From Ulota crispa (lineage: Eukaryota > Streptophyta > Bryopsida > Orthotrichales > Orthotrichaceae): DNA of 64,000 nucleotides. Location: the NCBI GenBank assembly GCA_963920765.1, contig OY987244.1, positions 3,598,501 through 3,662,500 of the forward strand. Direction: 5' to 3'. The notes under the pieces were generated by a model that saw only the letters and a list, made by a program, of their open reading frames with translations, made no database searches and was not told the DNA's origin. Shown piece by piece: positions 56,250 through 64,000 of the stretch (its first letter is position 1; each line of letters begins with the position of its first letter). A program made the position numbers and the translations under genes.

Positions 56250-57600
56250 TTAGAATACCAACTCTTCAAGATTGGTGTTTCCATTAATGGTCGGACCCTC
56301 CACGGAATTGCCCACGGGTGCAACCGTTGTGCTCACCCAAGCAAGACTATTTGGCTCCACATGGAGATACCGACCCTCGAAGGAGCAACTCCGCTACTAG
56401 TTCACAACTCTACTCAAATTTGCCTTACCCGGCTCCACGGGCTCCACTGTTCAACACAGGAAAACTTATTTCGATTCCCGGTGATATAAGTCCGGAGATT
56501 CCCGGTGATTCCAGATGTGAACACGTCGTGTTCACATCTATAATCTCCGGACTCAACAGGAATATGATCACCGGAAATCGAAATAAGTTTTCCTGTACAA
56601 GCCGTTGTGGAATTGTAAGCACTTGCACTGTAATTCAAGGTTCGGACGTTCGCAACATCGTGTACATTCAAAGCAATGCTTGTAGGACTTACCAGAAGAA
56701 GCTTTCTGATCTTCAACCCCGACCAAGTCTAGTCCATTTGCACCTCGGAGTCTGCTTTTATCATGTGATCACAAAAGCTCCAACGAAATAAACCTCAGGA
56801 ACTCTCACGTTGTAAGTAGAGATTGCTGCAGGCCTCCGTCACCTCTTACTCCACTCCTCGTCGCACTTCCGTTCCGGTCACCGATTCAAAGCTCTTCACC
56901 GAAGTCCTTTCGCTGCTGCAAAAATGGCGTGCCCGTGACTATGGCTGAGTAACTTTACCTTTGCAAGTAACAACGCCTCTCTCGTACTCGATCTGAAAAT
57001 ATTCGTTCATACCGACAGTTTCGGAAACGAAGTAGAGCTCTCCTGACATTCTACCAATCTCTCGATAATCTGACAGAACTCACTGCTTGTGATCTCCTTC
57101 ATCATCCAAGGTAAGAAACACGTGCTACGCTTCAAATTGAACGACGAGAAAGTTCGGGACATACCTGACTAGGTGGTTGTGCTCGTCGACGACCACTCCC
57201 GCCCTCACCGACAATCTGAGATGAAGATCCACAGACGTCGACAACGCAAACCATCACGCGCGAAGAACTTCCGCCGAGGGAAAGGCTTCGCAAACTCAAA
57301 GACTCGTAAGCGGCTCACGAACTGAGCAGTAGGGAAGATGGAGGAAGTGCGCAGTGGTCAGGCGGAGCAACAAGCGCCATAGCCAGCGGGCGAGGGTTTG
57401 GAACTTCGGACAGGACCAGGTGTTACGCACGTACTGGCAATGCTTGCACCCCACGTGGGACCTGTGACCCCACCTGCAGAATAGTCTTGCTTGGAGTAGG
57501 ACCGTTTCTTTGCGCTTGGCATGCATGATCGACCGAGTCAAGGTCCGACCGACAGGTAGTTGAAAGCTAGCCGATTGAAATGAGAAAAAAACGGTGCGCA
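56250..57600. other. GC-richer region of unknown function
   Basis: Markedly richer in G+C than its surroundings, with many CpG. Such islands elsewhere in the window accompany genes or their 5' ends, but I see no convincing coding region. ORFs of 157 codons (56318-56791, plus) and 104 codons (57296-57610, minus) lack recognisable domains, and the first runs through a hairpin. It may be a promoter/5' exon region, or another transposon. Confidence 0.35.
56456..56596. repeat. 141 bp hairpin, arms about 65-70 bp
   Basis: Outer arms ACAGGAAAACTTATTTCGAT and ATCGAAATAAGTTTTCCTGT are perfectly inverted; further pairing blocks are CCGGTGAT/ATCACCGG, GTCCGGAGATT/AATCTCCGGAC and AGATGTGAACACG/CGTGTTCACATCT around the centre at 56526. 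Either a small MITE or a transcribed hairpin such as a young small-RNA precursor. Confidence 0.85.
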
Positions 57601-58291
57601 ATGTAAACATCGGCTAGTTTAAAATCTATAAAAATGTATATGTATATTGTTAGATAGAGAAAATAACCGCAAGTAGTTCCAGTTCAAAATGGAAATTGAA
57701 GGATATCAACCAAAAAATCTCAAATATTTCTCCAACCTTGTGACCGACCACGTTCATGGACTGCACAATAAGTGTAAGGAGGAATTGATTCCTGAATCTA
57801 CAAAGATATAAGACTTACAGATATTCCAATTGAGATTACCCCGAGATTACCTCCACACCAGTGTTTTTTTTGGGCTTCATGAGGTCACCTTGTCAGAAAT
57901 TGGACCAATGCTCCTCTCTCCCTCTCAGAATTCTCCATTCTTGTGAGGGCATGTGGCACTTGGTAGGTGAAAAAAAAACATTGCTCCACACATGTCCCAC
58001 CAGACGCTACAATTGGACTTTGGGCAGCCTTGCCCCTCCTGATTCTTGCACTTCATGCGCACCACCATGGAGGTTTTTGCAAATGTTTGTATGGGATTTT
58101 TGGTGGTTAGTTTTGTAGGGCTCTTCTTGTATTAGTAGCTATTCGACGTAGTTTCCAGTTTGCTTCTAAAAGATGTGGTTAAAGTTATAGCAATGGGGAC
58201 CTTCACGGATACCCTTGCAGAAAGAAAACGTAACCTCCTTAGGATTTGCGTGCATGGGTTGTTTGCAAACAACTTTGAGAAGACGAGATAG
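57601..58291. other. Intergenic stretch
   Basis: Nothing recognised. Confidence 0.3.
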
Positions 58292-58456
58292 CCATTCGAT
58301 CATTGGAAGCTTCAGCTAGCTCGTCGCAAAGCATCGATCCTGCGCAATCGGAAAACCATGACTGACGATCGCTTGTTTGTTGTCACGACGACGGCATCGC
58401 AAGCATTGCAGGACAAAGCCGCGCTCTCCTTTGCACGCACTTTCATCAATCCTAAG
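58292..58456 (+). CDS. Isolated exon-like block, 55 codons
   Basis: Bounded by an acceptor (GAGATAG|CC) and a donor (CCTAAG|GTTGTA), both in phase 0, and GC-richer than its flanks. One frame reads PFDHWKLQLARRKASILRNR, then DDRLFVVTTTASQALQDKAA and FARTFINPK, sequence with ordinary protein composition. Stops lie immediately upstream in frame. No partner exons or family recognised; it may be a captured gene fragment. Confidence 0.3.
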
Positions 58457-61400
58457 GTTGTATCGCCATATTCGTTAATTTGGGAAGAAACGCCCATTTT
58501 TGGAATAAATTAGGTTTAAGGTGATCACCTTAAATTGAGCTCTAGGTTTTAGCAACGTTTTTTTTGGTACATGTGTCTTCACCTAAGAGGAGGAATTTGC
58601 AAGGAAAAAAATCTTAGTGGCTCAGACCAAATTTGATACTTTCAAATTTGGCATTTAAACAGTTTAAGGAGAAAAAATGGGTTTAAGGTGAAGTACAACT
58701 TGGGAATCTGGTTTTCCCAATTTAATGAATATGGCGTTTTATACTCAAAATCCCCTAACCTCCTTATTTCACAATTCACTCCCTTAGAGCATCTTTTGCC
58801 ACCCACTTGGAGAAGCCCCTAGAAATAAGGTTTCAAGGGGATGGGAACATGAGGTAGCAAGGTAGAGCGTGAAATTCCCTTACAACATGGCATGACGATC
58901 TCTTGCAATTGCATTGATGTTGGAAATTAAGCCTAGAGTGTTAAGTACTCAAAGGGCACGTGCAAGGGGCCATGAAGGGGTCCGGTACAAAGCTGAAACT
59001 TTTAGTGAATTTGACTTAGCCTAAAAGGCCCTAAGCCTGCATATTGGCATTGACAAGTACATTCCAATTGGAGACTTGTAACAAAAAAGCCATTATGAGT
59101 TGAATCCAAAGGGCTCATCCACTCATGAAGCAAGTGGCAAGAGATGCTCTTACAACCCTTCAATGCATGCATTGCTCTTGCAAGATGGTAATTCAAGCCT
59201 GATTGTTGTCCATCTTGTGTCCCAATAATTTTAATGATCAATTTGTGAAAATTTTGCTTGATGAGAATTTGCTCAATTTAGGAAACTAGCAGAAATTTGC
59301 CAATAAAAATCATTGAGCACGGCTCTTGTTTCCATAAATACAAATTTTGGCATGGACTTACTACCAATACAAATCAAGGGTCTGTGTTGCCATGGCATGC
59401 ATAGGACCAATGATTTGTTGCAATCATCTTAATTGGTTCTAAGTTGTTAACACTACTACACAAGTTATTTCAACTCCTATGCCTCACACTCTTAACCCTT
59501 TAAGGACCACGCAACCATATTTTGGTCGTTGGGTGTGGTTTTTGGCCTGTAGGTTGAAATCGCTTAGTAATTTGGAATTTGGTCTTGAAGTACGCATGTG
59601 ATCACAAGAATTTTGCATCCGTCTAAAAAAATAACAATGCAATCGAGTATGTGAGTGGAAAAATAATGGTGTTTATACAATATGGCTTCAAAATACGTAT
59701 TCAATTTTTGTCAAAGATGGATCAAAGCAACAACACAATACTTCAAGTATGCAAGAAGAATGTCAAATTTCAATTGCACAATTCTAAAAAGCTTCAAATT
59801 GTTTAAGAAATACGCTTGTATTGTTTTCCTATACGATAGTAGTATAATTGTAGTATTTGAAGATCTATTGAAATGTTGTTGTCATTTTGGCTTTAAAATT
59901 TGTCATCCTACATTTAAGGCCAATTCTTGATTGTTTTCACCAATTGGATTTTCCAGAATAATTATCAAATTTCTTGTAGAACCGGTTTAGGGTAGCAAAG
60001 ACAGTGGGTTTTTTGACCCTTTTTGTCCACTTAGCTACACCTTGTGATTGCTATTTTTGTCTATTTTGTGTGAAACTAGTCTTGTTGGAAAGGTGGGAAA
60101 CCTTGCTTTCTAGAAATGTAAGGCTCTTCTCAATCGAAGCTTGCATGAAAGGTTAACATTCAAAACTAAACAAGAATGAAACACAAGAGATTTTCCACAT
60201 ACGGCTCACTCAATCATTATAATATATCACCTCCAATGGTAGATCTAGCAAAAAAATTGGTGCTTTACAGTAAACAAGGTGTATTTCCCATTTGTACAGT
60301 TGGATTATTGAAAATGGGTCCATATTTGAGTCAATTCCAAATCTAAGCTTACAACCCTTGTTTTCAGTAGGTTTTGTGAAAATGGGTGTGGTTGTTAAAG
60401 GGTTAACCCCTGAAGGGCCCTTGGGCTCTAGAGATACAATACTAAATACGGTCGCATTCAATATTCATAAGTTTGAATTAGCTAGAAATTAAGTGTTACA
60501 ATCATACATATTGAAAGGTTGTATGATGATGGGTGCATAATTTTTTTGGAAAGCCCTCAGAGCAACTCAAATACGGCTGTATATATGGCCGTATATATGA
60601 CTAGAGATGGCCGATGGGCCATTTAGGGGTTAATGCTATTGCACAAATTCAAGAAATAAGTGAATTGATTTGCAAAGTGAACTAGTTCATAATAATTTAG
60701 GTGAATTTAGTATAGTATGGGTCACAATATTTAGATGTTATTTCAAATACCATGACTCAAGTGGTAAGAGTTTTGGGATTTTTTGCAAGCATGTATCTTA
60801 TTTAGAAAATGCCTGAAAAATATTGCATTATGGAGAATATGCTACTAAGTTACTATCTAAAAGGTAGCAGAAGGTTGTTGCTAGAACTATTTTTAGAGAA
60901 CATGGACAAGGAACATATCATATTTTCATGGTAATTAGGCAATATTTACCCAAATTAGTGTAAATTAATTTTGCACGTTGGTATTCATGAAGTTTTTTTT
61001 AAGGGTCAAGTAACTTGCATCCTATTGCACATGTAAGGAAAAAAATGGTTAAAATCATCTATGTGTGCACGTTCAGACTTAAAATCAGCTGATTATATTG
61101 ATAATTTTCATTCAAATTTTGGTGCATTTATTGTTTATTTTAGAAGTGCTAAAAGATCTCATCCATTTTTCCACCCAAATTTGTTAATGTTAGGGAGAGT
61201 TTACACAAGGAGTTAAGACAATTTTGGAGCCTCTACAACTTCTAATGCTTGGCCTTGCATTGGTTACTTTTTTGAAATAAGCCATAATGGCTTTATACTA
61301 CTAATTATGACCAAGATTTTAAAACCTATTTTAGTATTTGAAAACCATGATTTGACATGGCTCTAATTTCAAAAATTAGATCCTCCAAAAAGAGAGGTCA

Positions 61401-62025
61401 ATTCTTGGCCTCCAAGCCATTGTCAAAAACTTATTAATTTAATTGAAAAATAATCTTTTGAGGTACGGTAGTCGACACTTTAGGATGGAATAAAACTCTC
61501 ATTAACTCTACTCAATTTATTTTTTATATATCCCTGTTCTTCTAAAATTTACATGAGGCCAAAGCCTTTACAGAGAAGGGGATTGACCCCATTGTTATAG
61601 TCTTATTATAATGGGTGCTTGCGGTTGCTCAAGGCTATTCTTGGGGCCATTTTGGACTAAACTTTTGGTTGAAGTGGCCCCAACTTTTCATACCTTTCAC
61701 TTCTAATATGAATTTGCTATTATAGTAACCATGTCAAAAGGAAGTAAGATTTAATTTTAGCAAAAACTTGTCCAAACAAAATTTTATTTACACTAGCATA
61801 GGGAGAAAACTAAATTAAATCTCATGCTAGACTTAACAAATTTTAACACCTTGTTTGTGTTTGTGCGGCCAAGGTGAACAAGCTTTAAAATTTTATGAAT
61901 AAGGATATATGTAAAAATCTACCCTTATTTTGGAGTTGGTCATTCTCATTTGGTTTTGGAAAATCCACCCAAAAACAAGGTTTATGAATCCAAATGTGAA
62001 TTCAAAACCTCCAAATTCAATCTCC
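58457..62025. other. Long AT-rich stretch, old repeat remnants only
   Basis: No gene seen. TTAACCCTTTAAGG near 59497 and the loosely inverse GGCCATTTAGGGGTTAA near 60618, with GGGTTAACCCCTGAAGGGCCC near 60399, hint at a decayed TIR element of about 1.1 kb. Phrases like AACCCTTAAAGG also occur in the duplications at 11.1 and 19.9 kb. Confidence 0.3.
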
Positions 62026-62347
62026 TACACTAAATATTGCACTGAGGTTGCCGCACACTAATTCCTTGACATTTTATACTATATGCATACTTTCAATTAC
62101 TGCAACAACTATTATTGATAAATATTACAAAAAACAACTTTTAATGCAATTAGCAACAATAAAAAGTCGCGGAAAAATAAAATATGACTTCCAAATTGTA
62201 AACCATGTGAAGCTCTAGTATTTAGATAGTTGTATGTGCCTCCAATTGGCCAAGTAATAAGTCATTAGGTAACTTTACAAGTTAAGGCAACCCTAGTTTG
62301 TCAAAGCAACCTAATTGTTGAGGCCATCTAAATTCAATATTCAAGGT
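62026..62347. mobile_element. TIR element family T1, copy 4 (same orientation as copy 3)
   Basis: Starts TACACTAAATATTGCACTGAGG and ends ATCTAAATTCAATATTCAAGG; the interior aligns with copy 3 (CACACTAATTCCTTGAC, CCTCCAATTGGCCAAGTAATA). It is the most diverged of the four copies. Confidence 0.65.
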
Positions 62348-62940
62348 AATGATAAGTTTGTAACAAGGTTTGTAAATTCTTACAATTTTTGACATTTAAT
62401 AAATAGGAGCTTTTTAACCTTATATTCACAAACACAAACAAGATGTTAGAGTCATTAAATCCAGCATGAGATTTAATTTACTCTGTAAGGGATATTTTTC
62501 TTTTCAAATAAATTTAGGGAATTGCTAAAGCCACATCCAAAATTACTAACACCACACCCCTATGAGCATGAATTTGAGGATTTAATGCTATTCTTTTTTA
62601 TTCAAGTGGTCCATCATTCATTCTATTTACCACCTCCTTAAAAAATATATATACAAAACAAAATTTGAACTTTTATTGCACCATTGCTATTTTTTTGATG
62701 CATTTTTGCTTTAAATATTTCAAAAATCCTATATTTTTCATTTCAAATTCAAGCACCTCCAATTTTTTTGAATGTAGCCTTAGAATGATAGAGGTCAAAC
62801 AAATCTTTTGATCCAAACCAAAAAAATCAGCATTAAATTCTCACATTTTTTCCTCAAAGCACACCGCATTAACAATTTTGGGTGTGACTTTAGCAATTCC
62901 CTAAATTTAGCAGTAACTTCCTAAATTTAGCCACAAAGCT
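62348..62940. other. AT-rich stretch upstream of the SAM-domain gene
   Basis: Nothing recognised; distal promoter DNA at best. Confidence 0.3.
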
Positions 62941-63295
62941 AACACCAGCAGGAACGTGCCACGACAGCAGTTGCCTGTCCACTTCCCGCCAAGATGAACA
63001 GGCCAAAGACAGGCGCCGTCGTGGTGGTGGCGGCCTCGCGGGCACTGCGCCACTATCGGTGTCGGTATCAACAAGCGTATTCTTGTAGCAGAAACACCAC
63101 CACTGTCAGTCACTCACGCTCTCCACCAAAACAAGTGCATCCCTTTCGCAACATTACAGCAGTCGTAAACACCACCACCACCACCATGTCTCCGTCCTCT
63201 CGTTTTTCAAAATCCTCTAATGCTACACCTCTCTGCGTAATGCATCTTCTCAAAACCCTTGTAGGTTAAGCACCGGCTCCAAAGCACATGCAGTC
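62941..63295 (+). promoter_or_regulatory. GC-rich leader/promoter of the SAM-domain gene
   Basis: The base composition changes sharply to GC-rich about 350 bp before the ATG at 63296. A short ORF (62994-63269) in it has low-complexity Thr-rich sequence and is taken as leader sequence, not a gene. Confidence 0.45.
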
Positions 63296-63908
63296 ATGTC
63301 GCTGGAGCAACCACAGTCAAAGCGGAAGCGAAGGCCCAGTGTGCGCTTAGGCAAAATTGGCGAACTCGGATTCACTGCGACACAGTTGGAATCCAAGCAG
63401 CAGCTCCGGAAGCAATCACTACTCGAGGAAGAGTGGAGTGTGGTGGAGCCTGCGGTCGCCACAGCGTCGCCGGTGGTTGTTAGTGCACCTGCAAAGCGGC
63501 GGAGTAGTGGAGCTTGTTTGCGATGGGCAGGGAGTAAAGTACACAGGTTTCAAGAAAACGATGTTGCCGCAACATCGGATCGCGCGAGAGATGACAGGGA
63601 TGAATCTCCGGTTTGGTTCCTTGCAGGCTCAAAGGAGCAACTCGAGAACGGAGCGTCGGAGGAGGCAAACCCTAATTTCCAGGGGGCGATCGAGGACGGT
63701 CTTCATGGGCGAGGATCGGTGAGGCCGGTTGTAAGGAGGAAGCACGAGACTCCAATTAGGGATCCGAGTGTTGCAGGAGAAGCTTTTGCCAACGGCACTG
63801 TTGTTATCACTCCGAGTTCTAGCCAAGGACTTGCATTGTCAGCCGGGGTTACTGGATGGTTGCAAGAGCTTGAATTAGGGAAGTACGCGGATTTCTTTGA
63901 ATACAAGT
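63296..63908 (+). CDS. SAM-domain protein, first exon (gene continues beyond window)
   Basis: ATG at 63296. The N-terminus has a basic block followed by RRPSVRLGKIGELG, a motif I associate with plant nuclear SAM-domain proteins of unknown function (R-P-x-V-R-L-G-x-I-G). A variable, charged middle of about 130 residues follows, with KRRSSG, an acidic/Asp stretch and VRPVVRRKHETP. The end is the start of a sterile alpha motif: VTGWLQELELGKYADFFE. The exon should end at a donor within AAGTGTATGTC (GT at 63907 or 63909), where the SAM helix is cut; past it the frame runs into a repeat-like palindrome and a stop at 63980-63982. SAM domains mediate protein-protein or RNA contacts. Confidence 0.75.
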
Positions 63909-63934
63909 GTATGTCAGACATGAATTATCACAGC

Positions 63935-63956
63935 TTCCATAACTTAAGTTATGGAA
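63935..63956. repeat. Perfect 22 bp palindrome in the first intron
   Basis: A 22 bp sequence centred on CTTAAG reads the same on both strands (ends TTCCATAAC / GTTATGGAA). AAGTTATG and CTTTCATAAG phrases follow. Possibly the end of an inverted-repeat element in the intron. Confidence 0.8.
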
Positions 63957-64000
63957 CCCAAGTTATGAGCTTTCATAAGTAGGGGTTATGAGTGTCTCAT

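Noticed and set aside
59490-60640. TIR element with TTAACCC-type ends
   Set aside because: The inverted ends are short and imperfect and no target duplication is visible; only mentioned as a hint.

Overview
This window looks like nuclear DNA of a non-seed land plant, most likely a moss. The background is AT-rich and packed with transposons, and small GC-rich islands mark genes. The strongest clue is a single gene model joining a protein kinase, an NB-ARC domain and leucine-rich repeats; this PK-NB-LRR class of resistance gene was described from mosses. The retroelements are of kinds I associate with early-diverging green lineages. The assignment to moss is an inference; a fern, a hornwort or a streptophyte alga is not excluded.

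Layout. 1-711 holds the 3' part of an intronless, GC-rich triosephosphate isomerase gene. 2.9-4.6 kb holds two exons of an unrecognised gene on the minus strand, with matching splice phases. 4.7-21.4 kb is gene-poor and full of degenerate repeats: several terminal-inverted-repeat (TIR) elements, an ~870 bp hairpin, and an old ~3 kb duplication (8.9-11.8 kb and 18.2-20.6 kb) into which younger elements have inserted. 21.6-31.3 kb is Ty3/gypsy element 1 (minus strand): one complete ~2.2 kb LTR on the right, a truncated LTR on the left, and a tRNA-derived SINE-like unit inside both. 31.4-41.4 kb is a second, older Ty3/gypsy element (minus strand) in the order gag, protease, cytosine-5 DNA methyltransferase, reverse transcriptase, RNase H, integrase. 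Its short LTR family also flanks element 1.

41.7-45.4 kb is repeat-derived. 45.5-52.2 kb (minus) is the PK-NB-LRR gene: three exons, about 2137 residues, with some 40 near-identical 24-residue LRRs encoded by a 72 bp tandem array. 52.3-62.9 kb is mostly featureless but contains a 143 bp CACTA-like MITE with a clean 3 bp target duplication, two more copies of a TIR family, a GC-rich stretch with a 141 bp hairpin, and one isolated exon-like block. 63.3-63.9 kb is the first exon of a SAM-domain gene that runs off the right edge.

The most notable system is the methyltransferase-bearing retrotransposon. Its methyltransferase, protease and polymerase motifs are all damaged by C-to-T or G-to-A changes, the decay expected of methylated DNA; element 1 shows the same pattern in its stop codons although its two LTRs are almost identical. 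The PK-NB-LRR gene is second: an N-terminal helical region and kinase fused to an NLR whose recognition domain appears to have expanded recently by tandem duplication.
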